From Erwinia_E haradaeae_A (GTDB lineage Bacteria; Pseudomonadota; Gammaproteobacteria; Enterobacterales; Enterobacteriaceae), in assembly GCF_900698965.1 (NCBI RefSeq), contig NZ_LR217725.1, positions 744,001-808,000 on the forward strand: a stretch of DNA of 64,000 bases, written 5' to 3'. Position numbers and translations under genes: made by a program. Positions 30,852-41,729 of the stretch are shown here, in pieces; position 1 is the stretch's first letter, and every line of letters starts with the position of its first letter. The notes under the pieces are model-generated. The model was not told where the DNA came from. It ran no database searches and saw only the letters and a program-made list of their open reading frames with translations.

Positions 30852-31595
30852 TTATGACTTTAATAGCATGTATAAACGCGATAAATAAATAATAAGTATA
30901 GAAGAAAAAAAATTACTCAATATATCTAAAAAGACTATAGCTAAATCTGGAGGTAGTATAACAAGTTTTGAAGCTATTAAAAGAACTAGAAGTTTTGCAA
31001 GAATCCAAAAACTAACAACCGGTGCTATTAGCCTAATGTGACTCCAACCGAGTTGACCACTAGTATATATTGCACTTACAAGCCCAACCCTCTCCGTAGT
31101 TATAATCATTGGTGCTAAAGCTAGAGTAATAGATAGAAGCACTCCTGGTACCACTAAAGACATAAATCCAATTTGTATACTAAGCATCATCAAAAAAGTA
31201 AGAGATAATAGACGTAAAAGATTTGGACATGATGAGCCTAATGCATGTAACGCAGTAACCGGTTTGCCAGATGAAGCAATTGAAATTAAGCTTAGCATCC
31301 CACCTAGCAATAGCGCATGACCGATCAAAGAAGAAAGAGTCCCAGCTGCTGAGAGCTGTAACAGCACCTTCTGCTGATCCGGTGACATATTTTGTACTAT
31401 CTCTATCACACCTCTTGTAGCGCCTGACAATGCTTCTTCACCAAGAAGCTGGACCTCCTCAATAGATGGCATAAAAACTTTACTAATAACTGCCATCACA
31501 CATGATGTAAAAAATACTATTAATACAATATTGACTAACTGATGTCGCAAAAAATTTCCCGTGTCACGGTATAGAGCGCTTGCCGTGATTAACAT
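30852..31595 (-). CDS. yciC: Inner membrane protein YciC (UPF0259)
   Basis: Polytopic inner-membrane protein of unknown function, 247 residues as in E. coli. It starts MLITASALYRDTGNFLRHQ, the family N-terminus. About six hydrophobic segments follow. The loop VQNMSPDQQKVLLQLSAAGT and the GLVSAIYTSGQLGW region are conserved. It is first in the yciC-yciB-yciA cluster, with 52 bp before yciB. That all three genes persist together in a reduced genome supports a shared envelope role, which is inference. Confidence 0.93.
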   Translation of the reverse strand: MLITASALYRDTGNFLRHQLVNIVLIVFFTSCVMAVISKVFMPSIEEVQLLGEEALSGATRGVIEIVQNMSPDQQKVLLQLSAAGTLSSLIGHALLLGGMLSLISIASSGKPVTALHALGSSCPNLLRLLSLTFLMMLSIQIGFMSLVVPGVLLSITLALAPMIITTERVGLVSAIYTSGQLGWSHIRLIAPVVSFWILAKLLVLLIASKLVILPPDLAIVFLDILSNFFSSILIIYLSRLYMLLKS

Positions 31596-32710
31596 GTATA
31601 CTCCTTAAAAGAGTTTTTAAAAAACCTGATTCTCATCATACATTGTATAATAAGCTCTCCTTACTAAAACTTCTGCAAGATGTTTGTATTCCTAGAAAAA
31701 TCAATCTGTCTTATCTCAGGAGGTTTGTCTAGAGAACTTAAACTACCTACATAACTAATAGCGGCTAACGAGCTTAAGAAGCTATTGATTTAACAAATCT
31801 TTATCATACACAATTTATCCGATAAGTTAACTACAGTTGCTCTGTGATAGATGATTATATTTAAAATACTTGCACAGCTTCTTATACCCATTTATATATC
31901 TGGCTTCTCTCACGCCTTCTGGCATCTTTAATGCATCAGATTGTATCATCAGACATGAATTACAATAGACTATGCTATTGTAATGGAAGTGTTACCACCT
32001 TAATCCAATATCTTTGATATTATCAGAGCTTATTTACGTCAGTAAATCACTAATCAATTAATACTCTATCTACAGCGGTTCATCCTTAAAATACGAATAA
32101 AATTATTAATTTGCCAGAAAATATTTTATCTAAAAAATAAGTCATACCCTTTTATAATCAAACAACGCCACCAACTAGCATTAATATGTCTCAATAACTT
32201 CAATATATTAAAATTACAAATATTAACAGAGCACAATAATCTCAAGTGTTGAGATTACTTTATTTTTAACTCAGATAGAAAAATATATAGCATATCCCTG
32301 ATAAAAATAAAATATATAACATATTCCTGATAAAAATAGAACAACACTCATATTTTATCAAAAACTAATATAAAATGACATTATTGTTTAATCCAGTGAT
32401 TTTTGCCAGGATGTATTCTAATTCATATTAATTCGTGCTGTGATTAGCCAGAGAATATTTAGTGCAAAATTATATTTAATTTGATTCTATTAGCAAATTT
32501 GACTATGAAATATCGTAAGATATGACAAGATTATCATCTTGGTATTATACGCCTCTTATTTTCAGCTATAATAAATGCTAATACTTTTTAATACCTTAGT
32601 GTTCGTTCAGTGCGATATACTAATCTAGTAATATACCGCTATACCTAAGTAACAATTAAAATAATGTTGCTTTTGTGGCATCGTGTTGGCGCAATAATTA
32701 GGAATTTATC
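31596..32710. other. yciC-der divergent intergenic region
   Basis: 1.1 kb without a supportable gene. It contains a near-tandem duplication (32281-32338). bamB and hisS, which precede der in E. coli, were looked for and not seen. An AGGA ribosome site lies 8 bases before der. Confidence 0.6.
32281..32338. repeat. Tandem duplication, about 29-bp period
   Basis: Two copies of an AAATATATA..CCTGATAAAAAT unit differ at a few positions. It looks like slippage in neutral DNA. Confidence 0.65.
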
Positions 32711-34219
32711 ATGAGCAATGAGATGATCCACATAGTACCTGTAGTGGCATTGATTGGGCGACCTAATGTAGGAAAATCTACCCTTTTTAACCGTTTAACG
32801 CGCAGAAGAGATGCTCTGGTAGCAAATTTTCCTGGAGTTACTAGGGATCGTCAATATGGTCATTCTTATATCTCAGGACATGCTTTTATTTGCATTGACA
32901 CAAGTGGTATTGATGATAGGCAAAAAGATCTATCAGTTCACATGCTGCAACAATCAAGAATAGCAATTACAGAAGCTAATATAATACTTTTTTTAGTTGA
33001 TGCTCGTGCCGGGCTGATGCCAGAAGATATGATTATTGCTCAGTATTTACGTTTGAGCCAAAAATCAACTCTTATTGTTGCTAACAAGGTATCAGGTCTT
33101 AACGTACCATCTGCAATAGCAGAATTCTGGTCACTTGGGTTTGGAGATGTATATCCTATTGATGCTTCTCATGGAACAGGTATTACAAATCTTATAGAGT
33201 TAGCGCTTGTACCTCTTATGGATGGCATTGACCAAACGTCAAAAGATGGACAATATAACAGGATAATAAAAACAAACTTAATTAATTCACCTAATTTTAA
33301 AGATTACAAAACTAATAACTATAGATATTTTTCAGCTGCACAAGAAACATCTAGTCATTCAAATCCTATGCAGCTGCCCATTAAAATAGCAATTGTTGGT
33401 AGACCTAATGTAGGTAAATCAACACTCACTAATGCTCTTTTAGGTGAAAAACGAGTGATTGTTTGGAATCTTCCAGGCACTACACGTGATAGCGTCTATA
33501 TCCCAATGACGCATAAAAACCGTCACTATATCTTAATTGATACGGCCGGAGTACGTCAACGCAGAAAATTAACGGAAGCCATAGAAAAATTTTCCGTTAT
33601 TAAAACACTTCAGGCAATTGAAAATGCCAACGTAGTTCTCCTGGTGCTGAATGCACAGGAGGGCGTATCAGATCAAGACCTTTCAATTCTTAGGTTTATT
33701 ATTGAGAGTGGACGATCTGTAATCATTACAATCAATAAGTGGGATGTTCTGTCAGACTCCGTTCGTCATGAAATAAAAAATATGATAGATTATCGCATGG
33801 GCTTTATTGACTATGCAAGAATTCACTTTGTTTCCGCTATGAATGGAAGTGGAATCTCACATCTATTCAACTCCATTACTGAAGCTTATGACTGTGCAAC
33901 ACGGCGAATCCATACATCTATGCTCACTCGTATTATGCATCAGGCAACTAAAGAAAACCAACCACCATTAGTGACTACCCGGCGCTCTAAGCTAAAGTAT
34001 GCTCATATTGGTGGATATAATCCTCCTGTTGTGGTGATACACGGCAATCAAGTTAAAAACCTACCAACGTCTTATAAACGGTACTTAATCAACTATTTCA
34101 GACGCTCTTTAAATATCAAGGGATCACCTATTCGTATTCAATTTAAAGAAGCAAAAAATCCATATTCAGAAAAATCAAAATCTTTCTTTTATCGTAAGTA
34201 TCAAAAAAATAAAAAATAA
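32711..34219 (+). CDS. der: Ribosome assembly GTPase Der (EngA)
   Basis: Essential double GTPase needed for 50S maturation. It has 502 residues (E. coli 490). Two GTPase domains with GRPNVGKS at 17-24 and 230-237 are followed by the C-terminal KH-like domain (LKYAHIGGYNPPVVVIHGNQ). In the second domain the G4 motif is normal (NKWD, 342-345). In the first domain G4 reads NKVS (125-128), so the Asp that recognises guanine is Ser, and DTGG has become DTSG. Other motifs (TRDRQYG, PGTTRD) are kept. The first domain may bind GTP poorly; see findings. Upstream bamB is absent. Confidence 0.95.
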   Translation: MSNEMIHIVPVVALIGRPNVGKSTLFNRLTRRRDALVANFPGVTRDRQYGHSYISGHAFICIDTSGIDDRQKDLSVHMLQQSRIAITEANIILFLVDARAGLMPEDMIIAQYLRLSQKSTLIVANKVSGLNVPSAIAEFWSLGFGDVYPIDASHGTGITNLIELALVPLMDGIDQTSKDGQYNRIIKTNLINSPNFKDYKTNNYRYFSAAQETSSHSNPMQLPIKIAIVGRPNVGKSTLTNALLGEKRVIVWNLPGTTRDSVYIPMTHKNRHYILIDTAGVRQRRKLTEAIEKFSVIKTLQAIENANVVLLVLNAQEGVSDQDLSILRFIIESGRSVIITINKWDVLSDSVRHEIKNMIDYRMGFIDYARIHFVSAMNGSGISHLFNSITEAYDCATRRIHTSMLTRIMHQATKENQPPLVTTRRSKLKYAHIGGYNPPVVVIHGNQVKNLPTSYKRYLINYFRRSLNIKGSPIRIQFKEAKNPYSEKSKSFFYRKYQKNKK

Positions 34220-35440
34220 AACCCCTAAAAATCATATCTTTTTGCATTAAGGAGGCCATACACATCATTATATGATACAATTTATTTATCTATTTTTAAA
34301 GATTTTGGTATACAGTGTAAAACTCGAAAGATTTGCTATCTTTAAATTGATATTAGAAACATTTACCTTAAGTACACTTTTAATCATATTTCTCATGGGA
34401 ATTACAGATTACAAAAGCAATGTATATCCAGGTAAGCAGGGGATCGCCTTTATGCTAAGACCAAGACATATAATCAAGTTATGATACTTTATTTAAAGTT
34501 CTACGCTCTTTGAAAATTTAATAAAATAAAGTACATAGTGATATTGTATATATGATAACTTATTTTGTGCATTGTATACAGGATGTAACCTGAACATTGA
34601 AAAGATATCAAGCTATGCGAGTGCAATCTACTCTAAGGATAATGACAAAATAGTAACCCTAAACTTATCTCCATAATTAAATACATAATACTGTAATACA
34701 TAAACAAACTAGAGAAATGCTATAACATTTAAAATAAAAACCTCAAAATAGTCTATTTGCTAACAATTACTCTCAGATATCATTAATCATTCTAAGAATA
34801 CCTAGCATTATATATATCCAAAGTTAGAGACCCAATCTTGGTTTAATGTAAATAGTATATAATTTATTATATACGATTTTTTATTTTACATTAAAATTTT
34901 CAAAATTAGATATGATATAATAGAAATGATTTTCAAGAACTGTTTTTCTACAAATAAAAATCAAAATAGTTAATTTTAGACATATACTGCTATTTAATTT
35001 AAAATATTTCATGCATAAACCTTTATCTTGTATACAATACAAGAGATAATGCTCTCCTCCAGAGAGAACATATCAGTTAATTACACAATCAGATGCCTAA
35101 TGATGTTTGAGTCTTTACATACCCGTAAGGTTTTCTATTAATAAAATATTATATAGTGAATGTTTCTATATGCCTGCTAAAGCATATAGATACATCAGTA
35201 CATCATCACAAGGTTTCTAATTTTATGCTCCTTCTGAGTAACTTTTCAAAGAATTACATTCACGGAAGATGAGTGTTCTCTAATATTCACTTTCATCAAA
35301 ACAGTATGATTTGATTTTCGCTCCCTATTATTGTAAGAAAGTGGTATATCACAAAGAGAATGTTGCAGTAGCGCTCATGTTAACGAATGTGAATTATATC
35401 AATACCTGTAAGACGACCTGGATTAACAAAGGCTTGTATA
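34220..35440. other. der-ygfZ intergenic region
   Basis: 1.2 kb with no supportable gene. Several short open frames are present but lack motifs, ribosome sites at the right spacing, or plausible composition. It is very AT-rich. Confidence 0.6.
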
Positions 35441-36418
35441 ATGTTAAAAACTCCTTTTTTACCTCAACCGCTACTGCCTGCAGAAAAACTTCCACTGACT
35501 GTAATATCATTAGAGCAGTGGGCTGTGATAAATGTTATTGGTGATGAACGTATAAACTATCTACAAAGTCAGTTGACACTAGATGTGGCCTCTGTTCGTC
35601 CAGATCAGCATCGCTATGCCGCTCACTGCAGTCCGCATGGAAAAACATGGAGTAATCTGTGTTTATTCCACCGAGGTGCTCAATTAACATACATCGTACA
35701 TCGTAGCTTACTGAATCAACAATTAAATCAGTTAAAAAAATATGCAATATTTTCTAAAATCATATTAGTTGCAGATGAACAATCTATACTATTAGGTATA
35801 GCTGGTATACAAGCTAAGAGCGCATTAGATGGTTTTTTTGATACCCTACCCAATATTTTATCACCGGTTATGCAGCAAGATCAGAGCACGCTTCTATGGT
35901 TTGAAAAACCAACAGAGCGATTTATCTTGGTAACTACAATAGAAAAAGCAGATATATTCATTAAACATGCTAAGGATAAAGTGCGCTTCAATAACAGTCT
36001 ACAATGGTTGGCTCTAGATATTGAAGCAGGTGTACCGATTATTGATAATAATACAAGTGGTCAATTTATTCCTCAAGCTCTGAATCTACACGCATTAAAT
36101 GCTATCAGTTTTAACAAAGGATGCTATATAGGACAGGAAGTGGTGGCACGCACTAAATTTCGTAATTCTAATCAACGCGCGTTATATTGGCTATCGGGAA
36201 CCTCTAGTAAGATTTTAGCATCTAATGATAAATTAGAAGTAAAAATCGGTAATCATTGGAGATGCTCGGGTAGCGTGCTTGCTGCATGCCAGATCGACCA
36301 AAACATAGTCTGGGTGCAAGCAGTATTAAATAAAAACCTTACAGATACTACTCTATTTCGTGCGTATGGCGATCAGGAGAGTCAATTCAAAATCAATAAG
36401 CTACCTTATAATATTTAA
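35441..36418 (+). CDS. ygfZ: Folate-binding iron-sulfur/tRNA-modification protein YgfZ
   Basis: Folate-binding, GcvT-like protein that supports repair or assembly of iron-sulfur enzymes such as MiaB. It has 325 residues (E. coli 326). The signature KGCYIGQE carries Cys228 at the E. coli position. DQHRYAAHCSPHGK, IEAGVPIID and SGQFIPQ are also conserved. It stands alone; sdhE and yqfA, its E. coli neighbours, are absent. Retention fits the presence of Fe-S enzymes such as IspH. The ATG at 35441 matches the family start. Confidence 0.93.
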   Translation: MLKTPFLPQPLLPAEKLPLTVISLEQWAVINVIGDERINYLQSQLTLDVASVRPDQHRYAAHCSPHGKTWSNLCLFHRGAQLTYIVHRSLLNQQLNQLKKYAIFSKIILVADEQSILLGIAGIQAKSALDGFFDTLPNILSPVMQQDQSTLLWFEKPTERFILVTTIEKADIFIKHAKDKVRFNNSLQWLALDIEAGVPIIDNNTSGQFIPQALNLHALNAISFNKGCYIGQEVVARTKFRNSNQRALYWLSGTSSKILASNDKLEVKIGNHWRCSGSVLAACQIDQNIVWVQAVLNKNLTDTTLFRAYGDQESQFKINKLPYNI

Positions 36419-36873
36419 AATTCATAAGTTTTCGGTTTGCTAAAAAACGAAAGGTGAGTCTGAATTTGATTTGCAATGTCATTTATTAATTTAAAATAAA
36501 AAGTCTGCATCTGATAGATGTAGCACATCATAAGCATGTCTGATTTATTTGACTGTATTGAGATACAATGTTAATTGAATACTGATTATAAAATATTTAC
36601 AAAATATAACCTACTATGTAAATATTGAGAAAAATACTTTACTGAAGATAGCATGTAAACCGACTGAAGCTAAACCCATCCCAAGGTAAAAATTTTTTAC
36701 TTAATTCTAAGTAATATGCTATGAAAGTCTCTTTGATTGTACATATCCCCCACTCATTAATATAACATAAATTTAAATATTATTAGAAATATAGATTACA
36801 CCATCGGTATGGTGGTAGATTCGCTATCTCTTAATGATAAAATATAAAAATTCTTCTGATGAATAAATAACCC
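36419..36873. other. Gap between ygfZ and the cmoB remnant
   Basis: About 450 bp with no supportable gene. A weak TTTCG/CGAAA hairpin lies 10-40 bp past the ygfZ stop. The next recognisable sequence is the 3' end of the cmoB remnant. Confidence 0.55.
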
Positions 36874-37842
36874 TACGTGATTCTCTTGAACAACCTACCG
36901 CTACAATTAATATAGCGCGTTGCAGCAGCAGGGTAGTCTTCTATTGTTTTTGTTTTATTGTGTGAATCAAGAAACTTAGACACAGGTACTCTAGGCATCC
37001 AATTAGCACTCCTTTACTGCTCAATACTTGTTATAGCATTAGAAACAATACGTACATTTAAAAAACCACACTGTTCTATCCAAATCTCAATCGCCTTATT
37101 TGATGGAATAAAATACACATGCGCATCTGGGAAAAATGTTTCTTAGGTACTAGAACGCTGAAAACATCGCCTTCTATGACTAATCTGTCTAGGACTAAGC
37201 CCCTGCCTTTTACTAACCGTGATTTCAATTGCAATAAGTGATCTAACGGAGAACAACCATGATAAAGCACACGCATAGAAAACGCTGTATTACATGCCGT
37301 AAGAGGAGGCAACTATTCTATACCCAGAGGGATGACATGCGCTCTTTTCGTTACCTAGTGACTTTTCTACTACTTCGAACTGATATAGAAAAAGAGGTAC
37401 TGGATTAAGCTTTACCACTAAATTGGCACCATGCCCAAGCATGCGTCACATATCATAACCACTGGTGCAACCTACATCTAGCGCAACGACGTCCAGAAAG
37501 AGGAGAAAACACAAGGAAAACTCTATCCAGTTCAAATCTGATCGCCATTCACTATTAATGTAAACCTTCTATAATTTAAAAGAACCTTTACACCATGGTA
37601 TAACATGTTGTAATCACCATGCAATTCCTGAACGCTGACGTTCTGTTAGTGTCTCTGTGTCCGCTACAACACCATGTAATCAATCTAAGGATTCTTGCGT
37701 TAAACTAGGCAACTGTTGTATCGAACGTTACCAATACTTGAAAAGGATTATAGAGTAATGCATGCTGCCAGGAAGCCATAAGCGCAGGTAAGGTTCTTAA
37801 CCAGTTCCTTAGAGGGGTCTTAGAGAGATATAATCAAAACAT
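36874..37842 (-). pseudogene. cmoB: cmoB pseudogene (tRNA U34 carboxymethyltransferase)
   Basis: CmoB carboxymethylates hydroxyuridine at tRNA position 34 to make cmo5U. On the minus strand most of the 323-residue protein can be followed in pieces. They are NWLRTLP near the start, ALDVGC with SGYDM (SAM-binding loop), PLFLYQFEVVEKSLGNE, AFSMRVLYHGCSPLDHLLQL, IEQCGFLNVRI, FLDSHN and TIEDYPAA near the end. Stops interrupt it, for example the third codon from the ATG at 37842 and a TGA at 37446-37448 replacing a Trp of the SAM loop. Frameshifts also occur. It lies directly after decayed cmoA, the E. coli order. Non-functional beyond reasonable doubt. Confidence 0.88.
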
Positions 37843-38607
37843 TATGAAAATCCATCACGAGGAAAATCTGATTTAAATTTACTAAAGAAGAAAAATTAAA
37901 GCACTGAAAGCAGAGCGTATAGTGTTTACAACCAGCATTCTGTAGCTGTTGAATATGAGTGGAGGGATGCTTAGTTAACATGACCTTATCCAACACACAA
38001 GGTTTTTGATAAATTTCTACATTGCTGTAACCACTCATGCGCTTCAAATCAAGGTGCATGTCTAATAAGAGCTCATCAAAATTTATATCAGAAAAACTCA
38101 ACCACTCAGATTAAGACTAATGCACCATATGGATTCAGCCCATGCCATATAGTATTTAGTAAGTTTTGGCGTTCTGCTATCTGAAAAACTGTAGATAAAA
38201 TTTAAAACCACTAATGAAGCATTATACATTGGCATGTTCTGAGCATCATCTTTGCGTACTTCAATATCAGTTTCAGTAGCACAGAGAACCTGAATGTCAA
38301 TACGGAAGTGCTCAATCATACTTGCCAAGTTATCTACAGCAATAATGTTATAGCCTTTTCTACGAATGTCCTTCTGAATTTCGATAGTAACTGTACCTAG
38401 GGAACACCCCCAGGTTATACATCTGAGTGTAATTTTTTAACACAACGCCTAGCTAAAATTCCAATCATTGATATGAAATTATGCTTCTGGTACAGAACGT
38501 TTAATCATATCAGAAAATACTTCAGACACTTGATCATTGCATGTCTAATGATCCAGCTCTAGAATAGGTTTGGATAAAAAAGTATCGTGTGTATGTTGAT
38601 CAATCAT
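37820..38607 (-). pseudogene. cmoA: cmoA pseudogene (carboxy-SAM synthase)
   Basis: CmoA makes carboxy-S-adenosylmethionine, the donor used by CmoB. The minus strand begins with MIDQHTHDTF at 38607. It continues in fragments: SEVFSDMIKRSVP, a SAM-loop remnant WGCSLGTVT preceded by a stop, then MIEHFRIDI, NASLVVLNFIYSF, DELLLDMHLDLKRMSGYS, VMLTKHPSTHIQQLQNAG and FQCFNFSSLVNL. Internal stops at the N-terminal part and a frameshift near 38100 break it. The natural stop seems lost, so the last frame runs into the cmoB start. It is next to decayed cmoB, so the whole modification pathway has gone. Confidence 0.9.
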
Positions 38608-39587
38608 TCTAAAGTAGAGTCTCTTTATAGCTTAAAGATATCAATTTCTCTTAGGATCGTGATATTTCATATAGTTATTAATACCCATATTTTTAATATA
38701 AAAGCATACAATGCTAATAAAAAAATTAAGTTTTACGTTAAGACTTGTTGAGCATATTCAGTAACAGTAATTATATTAATTTTAGTCTTTTTAAAAAAAA
38801 TCATATATAATGCACATTATACAATATATGTTAAAATACGCCCAGAAAAGCAGGACAACTGGCTTGATTTTGACATAATTATCTTAAATCTTTATTCTCA
38901 TGTTATATGAAAACAAGATAATTAGAGATGTTTGTAAAAATTCAATGATATTGAGCGCTGCATCAGCCCACTCTATGATAGTAAAATTATGATGATCTAT
39001 AATATAAACTATACTGGTGACATCAGTTCTGTTAGGCACTCAAGAGTGAGAATAAAAAAGCCAGTTTTATCTACAGATAATATGTACTATATATTTGTTG
39101 TTCACATTTATTAATCGCATATTTTTCTGAACTTACTAGATGACTAAACAAAGACTCCTGGTGCGGATAAGAAAATTTTTGTCCTGCCATATTAAACACA
39201 CAACGTTAGGTCTGTATTAATCAAGCTCAAAAGGATAGTATATATATACTGAAGTAATATATACTGAAGAATATATACGTGTAACACGTATGACATAAAA
39301 CGTACAAACTGATCTTAGTATATCATAAAAAGGGAGTGAGTTAATATCAAATTATCTTTCTTTATATAATCAAAGGCTGTGTTTTTGCTAAACAAGTCAG
39401 TTATCTGCATACCCAACCAGCTGATTCGATTTTATTTTTTCAGTAAAGACTTTACATATCCTCTTGCAATAAGCATATTGATGATCATACATCATACTTT
39501 TAAAAAATGAACAGAACAGTTTATGTATCCATCTGAATAGATAAATGATAAAACGTCCATAATAATAAGGTCGTCTGAATCTAATAC
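38608..39587. other. cmoA remnant-gloB intergenic region
   Basis: 1 kb with no supportable gene. A 13-bp direct repeat (39242-39254 and 39257-39269) is followed by a small TACGTG/CACGTA hairpin (39276-39290). Otherwise featureless and AT-rich. Confidence 0.6.
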
Positions 39588-40370
39588 TTATATGCATTCT
39601 TGAAACCGATCTTTTTTATAACGCAATAGTTTAAATACCTGACTGTCATCTAATTGCAAACCACCCATGTTAACTATTTTTTGTACTCCACTCTCTTGAG
39701 TTCTGAGAAAAAGATTTATTTTTCTCTCATGTGCTAGTGTAGTTGGTAAGGTGCTTATATTCTTGGCGCGTAATCCTTGTACGCGACAATAATACCGCCT
39801 GATTTCAGGATCGTCTGGGTATAGTTCATGCGAAAACATTAGATTTGATAAAGTATATTCATGCGAGCTACATATTAATGTGTCATCTGGTAATCGATTA
39901 AGATTGCTTACAGACTCAAACATTTGCTGTGAGGTCCCTTCAAAGATTTTTCCGCACCCTGCAGAGAATAACGTATCGCCACAAAATAAGTAAGGATAGC
40001 AAAAATAAGACACATGCCCTAAAGTATGACCCGGTGTGCTAATCACTCTAAAATTCATGTCTAGAATATTAATTCTATCTCCATTCTTAACAAGCATGTT
40101 AGACCCATGCTGGTGAGTCTCAAAGGGCCCAAATACAACCAGATTAGGATAAATAGTTAATAGTCTTAAGACACCACCCACATGATCATAGTGGTGATGT
40201 GTCAATAGGATAGCTTGAGGCTGCCAATGTTTTTTTGTCATTAATTCCACCACAGGCGTAGCATCACCTGGGTCAACAATAAGACATTGATCTGCATCGT
40301 TATTTAAAATCCAGATATAATTATCCCGGAAAGCCATAACGCTTGTTAAAATTATATTTTGTGATTCCAT
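39588..40370 (-). CDS. gloB: Hydroxyacylglutathione hydrolase (glyoxalase II)
   Basis: Metallo-beta-lactamase-fold hydrolase that splits S-lactoylglutathione to lactate and glutathione, the second step of methylglyoxal detoxification. It has 260 residues (E. coli 251). The metal motif THHHYDH lies at 57-63. The later ligands are in STPGHTLGHV, FCGDTLFSAGCG and SSHEYTLSN. It lies 0.8 kb before rnhA, the gloB-(yafS)-rnhA|dnaQ order of E. coli with yafS lost. It needs gloA and glutathione, not seen here. The C-terminus ends in KKDRFQECI, slightly longer than usual. Confidence 0.95.
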   Translation of the reverse strand: MESQNIILTSVMAFRDNYIWILNNDADQCLIVDPGDATPVVELMTKKHWQPQAILLTHHHYDHVGGVLRLLTIYPNLVVFGPFETHQHGSNMLVKNGDRINILDMNFRVISTPGHTLGHVSYFCYPYLFCGDTLFSAGCGKIFEGTSQQMFESVSNLNRLPDDTLICSSHEYTLSNLMFSHELYPDDPEIRRYYCRVQGLRAKNISTLPTTLAHERKINLFLRTQESGVQKIVNMGGLQLDDSQVFKLLRYKKDRFQECI

Positions 40371-41149
40371 ACTACACCATAAAAAATTATCCCATATGAA
40401 TTTTCATATCTAAAATCCATGTAAATAAATACATCCAATAAATCTTTTAAAGACTGAGCATATCTTCACTGAGCAATGATGTAGGTGTAGATATTGATTA
40501 TTTATATTTAAATTTTATATTAATATTATTGCTATCACCTACCTGATAAAAATCAGTGACCGCAGTGTGACTAATAGTCATGATAATAGACATTATTATG
40601 ATTTCTTAATCTTAATTATTATCATAATCATGAAATACTCAAAAATTATCATAGATATAACAAGAGTTATAGTTCATGGAGTTATACTGCGTATAGTAAC
40701 CCTGCATACTAAGACAGTTTATATTATAAAGATATACACTGTCTTGTAATCAATGACCTTTATCACTTCATCAGCTCTAACTTTTACAAAAAATCAAGCC
40801 CAATTTAATCAAAATTATTTTTTTAAAATCATAGTATCTCAGAATTTATAATCACATAAATTCTGTTAGTCTACAAAACCAGCCTATGACTAATAAAGTA
40901 GAATGTAAATTCTACTTTATTCTTACTATAAGCTCTGTATTTTAGTTCAGTATCATCTAACCTGGAATGTCTCTCCATGCATTGTCAATAAAATTCACCT
41001 TTTATCTGAAAATAACGTATTATCTTAACGCTAGCGTTTGATAGAATGAATTATTATATATAATATAATATCTTTACAATATGCTAGGTATATTATGCGC
41101 ATATGCATGATTAATACCACTATCTATAGTAAACCACTCTATAGAATAT
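40371..41149. other. gloB-rnhA intergenic region
   Basis: 0.8 kb. In E. coli yafS (a predicted methyltransferase) lies here. I see no remains of it. Several AT-only inverted repeats around 40580-40640 are present but have no clear meaning. Confidence 0.55.
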
Positions 41150-41659
41150 TTATATAATATCATTATCCATGCTAATATCTAATGCAGAGGATCTAGATTG
41201 CAGTTGATAGCCAAAATCATATAAGGTTGGATTTCCTGCTGCAGTTCTAGCCATTTCGTCACAGCGCTCATTATCTATATGACCAATGTGCCCTTTTACC
41301 CATTTCCAGGTCATATGATGCTGAGTTATTGCCTTTTCCAAGCGCTGCCAAAGGTCAATATTTTTTACTTTATGGTTGTCGACAGTTTTCCATCCCCGTT
41401 TTTTCCAATTACATATCCAAAGAGTAATACCTTGTTTTACATATTGACTATCCGTGCTAAGCATGACGATACAAGGTTTAGTTAATGCCTCTAATCCTGC
41501 TATTGCTGCCATAATTTCCATGCGATTATTGGTTGTTAGATAAAAACCACCACTAAAGGTTTTTTCATGCCTTCCATAACGTATGATCGCACAATAACCC
41601 CCCTGACCTGGATTGCCCAAGCATGAACCATCAGTAAAAACTTCTACCTTTTTAAGCAT
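41150..41659 (-). CDS. rnhA: Ribonuclease HI
   Basis: Cleaves RNA in RNA-DNA hybrids, removing primers and R-loops. It has 169 residues (E. coli 155); the extra residues form a C-terminal tail. The catalytic set Asp10 (FTDGSCLGNPG), Glu48 (NNRMEIMAA), Asp70 (LSTDSQYV) and Asp134 (NERCDEMAR), plus His124, are all at E. coli numbers. It is divergent from dnaQ with a 70-bp gap, the ancestral arrangement with overlapping promoters. Confidence 0.97.
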   Translation of the reverse strand: MLKKVEVFTDGSCLGNPGQGGYCAIIRYGRHEKTFSGGFYLTTNNRMEIMAAIAGLEALTKPCIVMLSTDSQYVKQGITLWICNWKKRGWKTVDNHKVKNIDLWQRLEKAITQHHMTWKWVKGHIGHIDNERCDEMARTAAGNPTLYDFGYQLQSRSSALDISMDNDII

Positions 41660-41686
41660 TGCCGGAAGACTCCGTTATAGTATAAT
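41659..41686 (+). promoter_or_regulatory. dnaQ promoter
   Basis: TTGCCG (41659-41664), a 16-bp spacer and a perfect TATAAT (41681-41686) lie 43 bp before the dnaQ ATG. The -35 box touches the rnhA start codon, so the two divergent promoters overlap, as in E. coli. Confidence 0.6.
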
Positions 41687-41729
41687 GCAAGGCCTAACAT
41701 AAATAAGCCTAATACAGAGAATAGATTCC

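Noticed and set aside
31596..32710. bamB or hisS remnant before der
   Set aside because: I looked for beta-propeller repeats and HisS motifs in the forward frames and saw none.
34272..34484. 70-codon hydrophobic open frame after der
   Set aside because: The AGGAGG-like site is about 18 bases from the ATG, too far, and nothing matches yfgJ or another neighbour of der. I treat it as chance.
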